64,000 bases of DNA from Phytophthora quininea (Eukaryota > Oomycota > Peronosporomycetes > Peronosporales > Peronosporaceae): positions 558,001-622,000 of the forward strand of contig JAAVTG010000519.1 in assembly GCA_011947345.1 (NCBI GenBank), read 5' to 3'. Below, piece by piece: positions 53,187 to 63,868 of this stretch (positions within the stretch are counted from its first letter, which is position 1; the number at the start of each line of letters is the position of its first letter). The notes below the pieces were generated by a model. That model did not search any database. It saw only the letters and a program-made list of their open reading frames with translations, and was not told where the DNA came from. A program made the position numbers and the translations under genes.

Positions 53187-56100
53187 ATGGAGGAAAAGGA
53201 GCGCGGCGTGGCGTCCTTCGAGCTGCCGCCGTCGCCCGTGCGCAGCCCCACAGGCTCCGACAACATTTCCGTCTGGGTGGAGGATGCAGACGGAGAGCAA
53301 CGCGTTCATCTGGTGCCCCACAGTCCCCGCAGCGACGCCTCAAGCCCACGAAATGCGAGTGTATCGAGTGCCCAAGAGAGTACCGCCACTTCTACGGCTC
53401 TGATTGTGCCAGGAGACGCCCCAGACTTCCCTCTGGTGCTCTGGGAGAGCAACGACACGTCTTCAGAGTTGCCAGCCACGTCGTCGGCCATTGTGCCGTT
53501 CCAGAAGCTCCGTCTAGACACCAATCTGAACCAGACGACGTTGCCTTATAAACTCAGTGATTCTCCCCGGTCTACGGGGTCTCTAGGCTCTCCAACAACC
53601 AAATATGACGGAGAAACGACAGACAATTCAGTGGCGGAGATGCAAATGGCCTCGGGCTTCTTGGCAATGCAGAACGAGTCGAATCAGATGTCTCAAGACT
53701 TTATGAACGCTCTGAGACTGGGGGACCTAACGCAGCAGGAAGAGCCACAATTGTCAGTGAGATTACGAGGCAGTCGAGTCGAATTAGCGTCGGCATCAGA
53801 AGAAGAGCAGGTGGACTTCTTGGGCCCTGCAGAGAACATCAAGAGCTTATTTAAGCTGCCATATTCGCAGTCGAGAGTTTCTCTGGCGGTGCATCGAGTT
53901 GGTAGCACGCTGGTTGTGGACGGAGAGCTGAATGAGAATGATTTGCCGGTGGGGTTTGAAGACTTGCCGCAGGATACACTGCAGCTGGCACAACAGTCCG
54001 ACGAGATGACGCAAAGGTTGTTGTATGAAAAGTTTATTTATGAAAGTACCCACACGCAACTTCCAGCGCCGAAAAGCGAGGACATTCCTTTACCGGAGGA
54101 CAAGGAAGAGGAGAAAATCGTGCATCGGACCAAAGCGAAAAAGCACGGGAAAAGTCCAAGAAGAGCAAGAAAGCGAAGCAGAAGACTGGAGGCGAGACAA
54201 AAGTTCAGGAACCTCTTTCCATTGTTCCGAGTGAAGAGAAACAGTTGGATACTGAAGATAGAGACAGCGGGTTAAGTCCGTCATGGTTTCCTTCGCCGGA
54301 AGTATCGACCACCAGCGACTACAAACCGTCGACTCCGTTCGTTCCCAGCGAAAGTAACAACTCGTTCACTTCTGCTGCACAACATTCGCCAGCATACGGG
54401 GAGACTCGCAGACTTTCCAGCGCATCTTGAAATGGAAATTCAACGACTTGAAAATGGTACGCTCTGCTCGATGTTGGCCTACCGAGATTAGTATTAACTT
54501 TACTGTTGTGAATGTTCCTTACCAGATCCTAGGAAGCCAAGTTCTGCTGTTTAGCAACCAAGAACACCCTGCCGTGTCTCTCAAACTTCACGATATGGAC
54601 AAAGAGCTTTCTCTTTGCACTGTGCTCGATTATTACCTGGACAACGTCATAGCAAATATCCCAGAGCTAGCCATTTGTATGCATTCAAAGGGCCTTGTCC
54701 GAGGATACAAACTAGTCGAGACTCGACAGATACCTTACATGTCTGGAACAGGACGCCCGTTGTTCGACGTCCAAGATGTGAGCATGAACGCGTCAATGCT
54801 ACTCAAGTTTCTCCAAGAGAATTGTTCAAGGCCGAATGGAACCTACTGGTTGCATCGGAAGGAAGGCGAGAGCTCGCTTCGACTGTATGACGTTGACGTG
54901 CTTTCCCAAGGCAACCAGCTGAAGTGGAAGTACATGATGGCAATGCTCTGTTACCGCTTTGCAGCTCGCGCTTCTAGGCTGGCAAATTCCTTAGCGGCGG
55001 GGACACTGCAACTCCAGGAGCAGCTTCAGCAACGCCAGCGAGAATTGCTACGGACGTGCATGCATTTACTTGGGGAAATTGCTCAGAAGGGAGGGAAAAC
55101 ACACAGCTCAATTTGCTCATCAGTTAGCGAGCAACTAGCCGACACGTATCTACGAGAGTGCACTAAGCTCCGGTCAACGAGCTCATCGGGCTCCTCCTCA
55201 GAAGACGCAGACCGAGAATGTGCAATCGAGTCGCTTGATAAGGCAAAGCAATACCTGCTCGCAAGCATTCGGTTATTCGAAGAGTGCATGCCCAATGATA
55301 CTAGCTCTGTTTTACCACATAGCGACGACGGCACCACTGATGTGGACGTAATCGAGGGAGAATCCATGTCCACTTTTGAGGACGAAGACGACGATGGTGA
55401 AATGGGGAGCTTCATGGATGAAGAATTGAATCGGCTGCAACTGAAATTCAGCTCTGCATGTCTTGAACTCGGACAACACTATGCAGCCAGTGGCCAGTGG
55501 ACGAATGTTGTACAGTGTCTTGTAGAGGCCAGCCAATTCTTGCCTCTCGGCTCCATCCCTGATGACGTACAAGCACTTGACTTGTCATCCGAAAAGGGAA
55601 CGGTGATCGACAACTTTATTGAAGGTTTGGACTTTGACGGTGTTGGGAGAGGTGGGTTTTCTCAAGACAAGATCGCGATTTGCATTTCTGGAGCAGAGCT
55701 GCGATGCTCTTTGTTGAGTCTGATAGGCGATCTAGCTGCCCAAAAGCCCGTGGAAGTGTATGGCGCACTGACAGTACTATACGACACCATTTCGGGTGTG
55801 AAGCGTGAGGAATTGGCACGACTAAGTGATGCCACCACCGAGGCGTTGACGGCATTCAAAGCTGCTGGACCACTTAACGATGGCTCCGAAGAGAGAGGCC
55901 TCATGGTGCTATCGTTCCTGTCGTATCTGCGCGCATTATCACCACCTGCAGACTCGGAGCTCTATTTGTACGTGACACTACTGAAGGTTGTACTTATTGT
56001 ATTGCTAACGACTTTGTTTCTGTAGCTTGTTGATGAAGAAATTGGGAAATGCCAGTAACGAGTTAGGCAAGTACTTCCTTGCGGTAAAACACAATTACGA

Positions 56101-57111
56101 AGAAGCATTTCGATGGTTTGAACGGGGATGCAAGATCTTCAGCGATATAGAAGGTATGGCTGACTGTTTTTTTCTTTTGCTCTGGGGATTTCTGATGTAA
56201 AAGTTTCTGCTACAGATGGAGTTAACGTGGCGCTTCTTCGGGCAAACCTTGCGCACCTTCACAAAATCTTTGCCCAAAGCAAGCCAGCCGAAGCCAGGGA
56301 GGAACACTACCAAGCAGCAATCAAACTGTGCACGGATGGACTGCACCTTTTGAAGCAGAGCAAAGCGGACCCGGAGCTGAATCGGAAGATAAAAGGCGAG
56401 CTAGCCTTGACGTATCTGGTATGGGCAGTGGACTTGGCGAGTAGTTTGTCCTCTCTGGATGGCGGAACTCCGTCGAAATCTCGTGAGAACGAGGCATTCA
56501 AGAGCTTCAATAAGGCCTTGTCGCTCTACGCGGAGTTAGGCGACCAGAAGCAGGTCGCTTCGACGCATTATCAGATCGCTTCGTTTTACAGTCGTATGAT
56601 TTCAAGTTCTTTGCGAACGGAGAAGGCCAGTCCAGACAAGGACGATGGGTCTGCATCGACGCTGACAAACCGCATGGAAATTGCCAGACGGCACTACGAG
56701 AAAGCCCTCAAGTATTTTGGCGCGACGGAGGTCGGCAAGACGTTTGTGTTGATACATCAGGAGCTGGCCGACCTGCACATCCTTAGTGGTCGCTTTGAAG
56801 GCATCGAACATGCCTTGCTCATTTTGCTTAACACTTACGAGGCGTTCAGTCTCGCATCTACACGGGACTCGAGGCTCGAAAAAGAGGAAATGGCAACGCT
56901 AGCTCGCGACATCGTGGCAAAAGTGAAGGCTGTGCTCCACCAGCTTATCCGCCTGATCTCGAACGGATCTGGCGTTAACAGCGCGCACTCGAAGACCAAG
57001 AAGCTCGACATGTTCAAGAAAATGTACAAAGAGGTGATCTACTACGACGGCTACAGCGTTGGCAGCATCGTGCCAATCTTGGGCACACTACGCGGCATGT
57101 ACACTCTGTAG
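53187..57111 (+). CDS. EDRF1-like (erythroid differentiation-related factor 1 family) protein
   Basis: Exons 53187-54456, 54526-55967, 56026-56153, 56216-57111; about 1245 residues. The N-terminal half has the family motif PYSQSRVSLAVHRVGSTLVV and, after intron 1, FSNQEHPAVSLKLHDMDK, LDYYLDNVIANIPELAICMH and FLQENCSRPNGTYWL, closely following EDRF1. The C-terminal half is TPR-like helical repeats (LGNASNELGKYF, RRHYEKALKYFG). The family is linked to transcription control in animals; the role here is unknown. Shortages at A4 54150-54153 and G4 54398-54401 break exon 1; allowing both makes the exon phases consistent. Confidence 0.88.
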
Positions 57112-57540
57112 TTACTGAACAAATGGAATCACTCTGATGTCGGCACGAGATCTGTTCGAAGCGAACACGCCGCACTTAGTTTCGATCGTATTGCCGCCAG
57201 CATTGCGAGTTTTGTGCCACCAGACCAACGCCCCACATCTTCTTTGGCTAAGGAGCTTCCGCTGGGATGACGAACAGCGTACTGTCCGTTCGAACGAATA
57301 CGATTGACAAGAATTCCAAGTCCCCCCCACCAACGGTTTGGGCCACGACTCATCGTCGCTCGGCAGGACAAATTTTGTGGGACGACCGTGCAGCTTGAAA
57401 AAGTGGCGGAACGCCTGCATGTTGCGCTCATTCCACCGGCACTTCCATACGACCTCGACAAAGTGGAGTCTTTTTACAGTGAGTTCATCCGCAAACTTAG
57501 CGGAAATTTTAGCTTCGAGCGTAGAGTTCTTCTCTTGTTA
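57112..57540 (-). pseudogene. WP-x-x-LWG family, copy 5 (fragment)
   Basis: Minus-strand fragment with NERNMQAFRHFFKLHGRPTK, FVLPSDDESWPKPL and SYSFERTVRCSS, matching the first full module of the family. It begins near the edge of the inverted duplication and ends just after the EDRF1-like gene stop, with frame changes. Confidence 0.5.
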
Positions 57541-58755
57541 GCTACCAACATAACTTGCTTCGTTTGTTGCTCATGTGGCTGAGGAAGTTGATGATTCTAT
57601 CACGTGTGAATTGTCTCCATATCTGCTCATTACCCGTAATCGCGTTCCAGGTCCCCATCATCCAAAATGACCCCGTAAGCCCTCGTGTCATTTCCACCCC
57701 GATGCGTGAAAGCGCTACAGCCATCCACGTGAGCTCATTCTCCAACTGTCACCCCACCGCTCAAACCAACAAACCAACAAACCACCAACCATGGCCAACG
57801 TCGCCATCATCTACTACTCCATCTACGGCCACGCCGCGACCCTCGCCGAGTCCATCAAGGAAGGCGTCGACTCGGTTCCTGGCGTCACGGCCACGATCTA
57901 CCAAGTACCGGAGACGCTGTCGGAGGAAATCCTGACCAAGATGCACGCACCCCCGAAGAAGGACTACCCCATCGCCTCCCCGCAGACGCTTCAGGAGGCG
58001 GACGGCATCCTCTTCGGCTACCCGACGCGGTTCGGAGATTTCCCTGCTCAAGCCAAGACACTGTTCGACGCGACCGGGAAACTCTGGGCTGCCGGCGCTC
58101 TGATCGGCAAGCCGGGAGGTGCTTTCGTGAGCACGTCTCTGATGGGAGCAGGCCAGGAAACGACGCAGCTCATGACGATGGCCTTCATGACTTCTCACGG
58201 CATGACCTTCGTGCCGCTCGGCTACCGAGCCAAGCAGCTCTTCAACGTCGACGAAGTCCACGGTGGATCTCCGTGGGGTGCCGGCACCATCGCGGGGCCC
58301 GACAATTCTCGTCAGGTGTCAAAGTTGGAGAAGGAGATCGCCTTCGAGCAGGGAAAGTCGTTCGGCGAAGTCACCAAGAAACTGTCGGCTTGATTCTTAA
58401 CCACATCAAATACCAGTAGACTGAGTCCGCGACAGCAATGGAATAGAGCCATCAACTTTTACCAGCTACCACAAAATGTTCGTGACAAAATCTTCTGGGT
58501 TCACGCGATAGCTGCGCTGCTTCGTTCACCATCAAGGGTTTGCCTACAATTCCTCTCTTTTCCTCCAGTGCTGCTGGTTGTGTTCCACAATCCTACCCAA
58601 ACCAACGCCCCACAACTTCTTCGGCCAAGGGGTTCCGACAGAACGACGAAGCTCGGAGGAGGGACCGCATCGTCACCAAAAATCGTCCTGTGGGTTTCGA
58701 GCAGCGGCTCAACGTGCTTCTTCCAGGGCTTGTCGTAGAGTTCAAACGAGTACCC
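57527..58755. repeat. Right arm of the ~1.2-kb inverted duplication
   Basis: Reverse complement of 15820-17052. It contains the second quinone reductase copy and the tail of WP-x-x-LWG copy 6. Beyond its edges the two loci diverge. Confidence 0.85.
57791..58393 (+). CDS. NAD(P)H:quinone oxidoreductase, WrbA type (copy 2)
   Basis: The 200-residue product is identical to the copy at 16186-16788, and the coding DNA also appears identical, while the 3' flank differs at several positions. The same flavodoxin-type FMN loop and GGSPWGAG end are present. The upstream ~250 bases are also shared, so both copies probably have the same promoter. It is convergent with WP-x-x-LWG copy 6. Confidence 0.92.
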   Translation: MANVAIIYYSIYGHAATLAESIKEGVDSVPGVTATIYQVPETLSEEILTKMHAPPKKDYPIASPQTLQEADGILFGYPTRFGDFPAQAKTLFDATGKLWAAGALIGKPGGAFVSTSLMGAGQETTQLMTMAFMTSHGMTFVPLGYRAKQLFNVDEVHGGSPWGAGTIAGPDNSRQVSKLEKEIAFEQGKSFGEVTKKLSA

Positions 58756-59721
58756 CCATCTCCTCCAAATGCTCGGCATCACAGCCAATGTTACGGAAAT
58801 GATCTCCTCTGTGTTTCATGGAATACATTTTCTTTTCGAGCGCAGCCTTCCACGAACTGGTTGGCCATGGAGCATGAGAAGGAACGACAAAATACGACGG
58901 AATCCGACAATGATCATTTTCTGGAAAGTACACTTGCAGCGCAGGCAGAACGCGCTCGTTCCATAATGATGCCCTCCAATCCCACGAGAAGCCCAACACA
59001 TCCAAAATCTCACGGTCTTGAGCACACTGCGCTGCAAATGCTTTTTTGCTTCGAATACTATTAACCCTTCTTCCAAGCGACATCCCCACGCCTTCTTTGG
59101 CCATGGTGGACAAGAAGGAACAACAAACGGGTGTTCCACGATGCAGTGGCGGAACACATTGCGATGCACTTTTAACGACGGGAGAATCTTGACTCTCCAG
59201 TCCCGCTCAGAGATCAGCTCAAAGCAGAAACCCATATCTTCGAGCTCTTGCCTCGACGCAGCCACGTGCGTAGCATATACACCGGCTCCACAAATTCTCA
59301 AGACCGTCGACCCAAGCTTCGCTCCCCCACAACACCTTCGGCCACGACTTACCTCCGCTCGGCACCACAATTTTCGTGGGATGTTCAAATGGCCATGCAG
59401 CTTGAAAAAGTGGCGGAAGGCCGACATGATGCACTTCTCCCACCGGTAATCCAAGACGTTCTCGATGAAATCGAGTCTCGTTAGTTCTTGAACAAACACG
59501 ACGGAAACCCCTCTCTGCCTTAGATTCCCGGAATTTACCGTCACTACTGTTTCGGTTGTTCGCACCGTCCGCCAGCGTTGAGCTGAAGCCCCTCGCGACC
59601 GTACCAGAGTGAGGCTTTGACGCATGCCAGCCGTAGATGGCCAGCCGTAGATGGCCAACCGAAGCACCTCCACCTGTCCCGAACACCACGCCCGCCGCGT
59701 CGAGCGCCGCAGCAACAGCAT
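58545..59721 (-). pseudogene. WP-x-x-LWG family, copy 6 (most complete)
   Basis: Minus strand from about 59721. The N-terminus is Leu/Arg-rich (MLLLRRSTRRAW, ending near RGASAQR), possibly mitochondrial. Three modules of ~100 residues follow: KCIMSAFRHFFKLHGHLNIP with WPKVLWG and VAASRQELEDMGF; then DWRVKILPSLKVHRN, FVVPSCPPWPKKAWG; then ERVLPALQVYFPENDHCRIP, FVVPSHAPWPTSSW, LEEMG; and a short terminal half-module ending in LWGVG-type sequence. The frame changes near 59370 and 59020. Loose resemblance to helicase-associated repeats; function unknown. Confidence 0.6.
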
Positions 59722-60587
59722 TGCTCCGACAAATCTTGCAATGACTGGAATTGTAATTATTTGTTTGCCAACAGATTGTGCTCACACATCTTTCCTTAAT
59801 CGTACAGGTCATGGGGGCATAAGATCAGTCCATTCACATTAAAGCCTCGGCCTCGTAGAGTGTGGTCGATGGGCGTGGGCGCGCGTAGGCGGCGCCAGCC
59901 CGAGAGGAAGTCGGAGAGGCCAGCCCCTGGGTGAGGAGTGGTGGGTTTAAAGCGCGCGCGACCGAGGCGGCAGTCTGCCGGCGCTTGAGCTGTTGGAGCT
60001 TGGTGTTGTCGCGCCGCCGCCGAAGAGCAAATGGCTGGCCTCTGAATGGACTGGTCTTCGAGCATCTAGCGATGGGAAAACCTACCCGCCCGGGGACTGC
60101 ATGCTGCAGCCCCGTATGTTAGGTAGAAAACCATGGCACTTAGACGTGCATCTATTCGGGCGAGGCCGCGCTGAGCGAGGTGATGACCTTCCCTGCAGGA
60201 AACCTCTTTTCCCCGTCGCCTTCAGCTCCTTCGAAAATCCCAGTCACTGGCAGCGTTTGTGCAAGCGGAATGGAGAGCTGTCAAGACTGAGAAGTGAGCG
60301 CCAACTGCAACGAAGAAGAAGGCAACCGCTGCCTCACGAACGCCGCGGCGTGATGGCTTTCGAGCCACCAGCAATCAGATTTGTGTGCCAGGCGCGCTAA
60401 AGCGCGGCACCTAGGCACAGGTTTGGCGCAGCGCCAACGCGAGACAAACGCCGCTGCTTAGCGAGCTCGGCGCGCTCGGCTGCGGTCAGCTGGACCCGAG
60501 GTTTCAAAACACCCCGAGCGGGCAGCTGGCCCGTCGTAATCCGCGCCCCCTCGTCCCGAGCATCCTGACGCCCTGTCCGGTGATGGC
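59722..60587. other. GC-rich stretch without a supported gene
   Basis: Several overlapping frames of 60-135 codons on both strands, none with recognisable motifs. The minus frame 60397-60657 (ending RRLSRVGAAPNLCLGAAL) and plus frame 59993-60400 are equally weak. It could be repeat-derived. Confidence 0.4.
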
Positions 60588-61302
60588 GTGCCAGTCGGTC
60601 ATGGCGATGACGGCCAAGACGACCTATCTTCCGAGGAACCGATGGGAGAGCTGGCATACCTATCGTCGTCAGAGGCTCCTGACGAAGGCAAGGCGGACAA
60701 CTTCGACATTGTAGTTGACGGAGACTCCGGCGGGAGCGAGGTGAAAGTAGTGAGCTCGGTCCCGGCTAACGCCCTGTCTACCACATCGACGGCTTCCATC
60801 GCTCTACGTACGATTGTCGCCCGCCCGGCAGCAGCTTCTACGTCAACAGGCGACGCTATTGCTCATCACCCCTGCCGTTCTGTGTCATCTGTCGCAGTGA
60901 CGTCGATCCTGACGAACCTTCGTACCCATGCTCTGCTCGCACGTGTGTGTTGCATGGTTCCACAAGATTCTCATACGCACGCGAAACCTGTACAAGGTGA
61001 CTTGCGCATGCTGCAACACAGAGGCCCCGGAATGCGTGAACGTCGCACCCAGGGGGATGTGCGGCAAGTGCGCACAGAAGCCGGGCTGCCACGAACGTGT
61101 GTCTGGCGTGACGTGTGGCTGCCGCTTTCACCTGGGTTGTCTGTACAATTATTGCTTCAAGCTCATCTTGAGGGATGGATCAAACGCCCCCATCATCAAA
61201 ACGTCGGCTATATTGTTGTGCCCGGCCTGCCATATGGTAAATTCTGACTTGACAAAGCATCTCGACCTCGACTTCAAGGAGCTGCTGCAGAACTTGTCGT
61301 AG
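60588..61302 (+). CDS. Cysteine-rich zinc-finger-like protein
   Basis: About 238 residues when shortages in the C3 runs at 60772-60774 and 60925-60927 are allowed for; the true start is unresolved because the frame is open upstream. An acidic Ser/Glu/Asp-rich N-terminus is followed by about fifteen Cys and His residues in RING/PHD-like pairs: LPFCVICRSDVDPDE, VTCACCNTE, MCGKCAQKPGCHE, CGCRFHLGCLYNYC, LLCPACHMVN. The spacing suggests a cross-braced zinc finger, possibly a ubiquitin ligase or chromatin reader; no closer assignment. Confidence 0.5.
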
Positions 61303-62373
61303 GCAGCCTTAGTGTGGCCCATCTTCATAGTATATAACTTCATTTACGTATGTGCCAGCCTGGATCCTGTCTGTCGATGACAAGCAGGTTCTGGCTAACA
61401 AAGGAAATCAATAGAACGCTTACCTTTGAGCCCGGAAGGATGCACATTCAGCGTGAGTTGCCTAAGGCGAGCAAACACGTTAGCCATCGGAATGTTAACA
61501 GGTCAAGCTGATAATGGTTTTATTGTTCGAGAACTAACAAATGTGAAACCTTCGATGTGTGCGTAGTATGGGGCCTCAGCGGTTTACATCTCATCCTTCC
61601 CTGTCGCGCCCCGTCAAGCGCTGACGCCCCGATATCACGGTGAAACATCGTACCAACACCGGCACTGCCGTTGTTGCAGTGAAACGCCGATGAACGCGTA
61701 TTCCAGGACGTTGGCAAGCTGATCCGCTTTTTGCAGAGATGCGTTGGCAATTTCGAAGGCCGATGACTGAAGTGAGGATATCGCTTGGGTCCAACATAGT
61801 GCAATGCACCGCCACGCTGGGGTCCGGCGGTCGGTGGACGTTTGTGGTGGCAGCACCCACAGTGGCATCGGTGGAGCGCCGAAGGTCCTCAGGGCCGACA
61901 GGTGCGAGGCTACCATCGACAAAGCCAGGGTAGACGGCAGGTGCGGCCGCGAGGTTGCCGCGGCCTGCGGTGAACTGGCGGCTCATGCCGAGCAGAGTTG
62001 GGTTGAACCACTTGAACTACGTCAAGAAGGTTGTGAACTGATAGCGGCCGAGTAGATCAGTGCTGCGAGCGGCAGCCGCCAGTAATTTGGAGCCATCTGG
62101 ATGCGGATCAAGTTGAAGGTATGTCTGCGACGTGTGCCAAATACATCCTTTCCTCTTGCCTTGAGTATATCGGGTTGCTTGTGAACTAGACATACCAAAT
62201 AGACAGACTCGTACCAAAACAGATTTGACTACCCGGAATACCTTTTGACTACTGGGAACACATGTAACGCTGTCGCCGCGACGTTTTTTGATACTAGTAC
62301 ATCTTTTTGTTTAGCCATTTTTAATTCTAGTTCGTCTTTTTTAGATGATACTGATTTGAACACGGCAAACAGT
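61303..62373. other. Intergenic stretch; degenerate open frames only
   Basis: AT-richer at both ends. Overlapping minus-strand frames at 61520-61986 (for example a helical run AFEIANASLQKADQLANVLE) may be a gene remnant but none is complete. Confidence 0.4.
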
Positions 62374-62410
62374 GGCCACCCGATGCTGTTCCCTTCACAG
62401 CCTCGGTATC

Positions 62411-62431
62411 ATGTTCATTCCGCATTTGGCT
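62411..62431 (+). promoter_or_regulatory. Oomycete Inr + FPR core promoter of the SHMT gene
   Basis: GTTCATTCCGCATTTGGCTTC matches the oomycete core promoter (initiator YCATTYY directly followed by CAWTTTNYY) at nearly every position. It lies 43-63 bases before the ATG at 62474, the usual distance, and implies a transcription start around 62413. Confidence 0.75.
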
Positions 62432-62473
62432 TCCTCCCGCTCAAGCAGATTCCACCCCGTCCTTTTAACAGCC

Positions 62474-63868
62474 ATGTCGCTCGCCGGTAACGCCACGCTC
62501 GAGCAGCAGGACCCCGAGATCTTCAACCTCATCGAGGCAGAGAAGAACCGCCAGTGGAAGTGCCTGGAGCTCATCGCGTCCGAGAACTTCACGTCTCGCG
62601 CCGTCATGGACTGCCTGGGCTCGTGCCTGACCAACAAGTACGCCGAGGGCCTGCCGAACGCGCGCTACTACGGCGGCAACGAGGTCATCGACAAGATCGA
62701 GATCCTGTGCCAGCAGCGCGCGCTCAAGGCCTACGGCCTGCCCGAGGACAAGTGGGGCGTCAACGTGCAGCCCTACTCGGGCAGCCCCGCTAACTTCGCC
62801 GTCTACACGGCGCTGCTGCGTCCCCACGACCGCATCATGGGCCTGGACCTGCCCAGTGGAGGACACCTGACCCACGGCTTCTACACGTACTCCAAGGCCG
62901 AGAAGACGCGCAAGGCCGTGTCCGCCACCTCGGTCTACTTCGAGAGTCTGCCTTACCGCGTCAACGCCGAAACGGGCCTCATTGACTTTGAGAAGCTGGC
63001 CGAGCAGGCCGCGCTCTTCAAGCCGGCCATGATTGTGTGCGGAGGTAGCGCCTACCCGCGCGACTGGGACTACGCGGCCTTCCGCAAGATCGCCGACGAC
63101 AACGGCGCGCTCCTCATGTGCGACATGGCCCACTACAGCGGCCTGGTCGTGACCGGCGAGCACGCCTCGCCCTTCGACTACTGCGACATCGTGACCACCA
63201 CGACGCACAAGTCGCTGCGTGGTCCTCGCGCCGGAATGATCTTCTTCCGCCGCGACGAGCGCAACTTCGAGCCGCGCATCAACAACGCCGTGTTCCCGGC
63301 CCTGCAGGGCGGCCCCCACGAGCACCAGATCGCTGGCATTGCTGCCCAGCTCAAGGAGGTGCAGACTGAGGAGTTCAAGACGTACGTCAAGCAGCTTAAG
63401 GCTAACGCGAAGATCCTGGCCAAGACCCTGACCGACAAGGGATATTCCATGTGCACGGGTGGCACTGACAACCACCTGATCCTGTGGGACCTGCGTCCGC
63501 AGGGCGTCACGGGCTCCAAGCTCGAGAAGCTTTGCGACATGGTCTGCATCACCCTCAACAAGAACGCCGTGCTGGGCGACCGCAGCGCGCTCACCCCCGG
63601 CGGCGTGCGTGTCGGCACGCCCGCTCTGACGAGCCGTGGCTTCAAGGAGGCCGACTTTGTCAAGGTGGCCGAGTTCCTCGACCGCGCCGTCCAGCTGTGC
63701 ATTGAGATCCAGTCCACGAGCGGCAAGAAGCTGGTGGACTTTGTCAAGGGCGCCGATGCCCACGAGGGCGTCAAGCAGCTGCGTCGCGACGTGAACGCGC
63801 TCGCCACGTCCTTCGAGATGCCCGGCTTCAAGGTGTCCGAGATGCGCAACAAGACCATCGAGCAGTAA
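62474..63868 (+). CDS. SHMT: Serine hydroxymethyltransferase
   Basis: 464 residues, single exon, very GC-rich third positions. A pyridoxal-phosphate enzyme interconverting serine plus tetrahydrofolate and glycine plus methylene-tetrahydrofolate. Diagnostic motifs: [40 protein letters not shown], the DMAHYSGL cofactor site, and [15 protein letters not shown] with the Schiff-base Lys at ~246. The frame is open upstream to 62372 through an in-frame ATG at 62411, but that codon sits in the core promoter, so transcripts should start at or after it and the ATG at 62474 is preferred. This suggests a cytosolic form. Confidence 0.95.
   Translation: MSLAGNATLEQQDPEIFNLIEAEKNRQWKCLELIASENFTSRAVMDCLGSCLTNKYAEGLPNARYYGGNEVIDKIEILCQQRALKAYGLPEDKWGVNVQPYSGSPANFAVYTALLRPHDRIMGLDLPSGGHLTHGFYTYSKAEKTRKAVSATSVYFESLPYRVNAETGLIDFEKLAEQAALFKPAMIVCGGSAYPRDWDYAAFRKIADDNGALLMCDMAHYSGLVVTGEHASPFDYCDIVTTTTHKSLRGPRAGMIFFRRDERNFEPRINNAVFPALQGGPHEHQIAGIAAQLKEVQTEEFKTYVKQLKANAKILAKTLTDKGYSMCTGGTDNHLILWDLRPQGVTGSKLEKLCDMVCITLNKNAVLGDRSALTPGGVRVGTPALTSRGFKEADFVKVAEFLDRAVQLCIEIQSTSGKKLVDFVKGADAHEGVKQLRRDVNALATSFEMPGFKVSEMRNKTIEQ

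Noticed and set aside
62465..63763. 432-codon minus-strand open frame opposite SHMT
   Set aside because: Complete overlap with a highly conserved enzyme; the Val/Gly/Leu-rich product is a codon-bias shadow.
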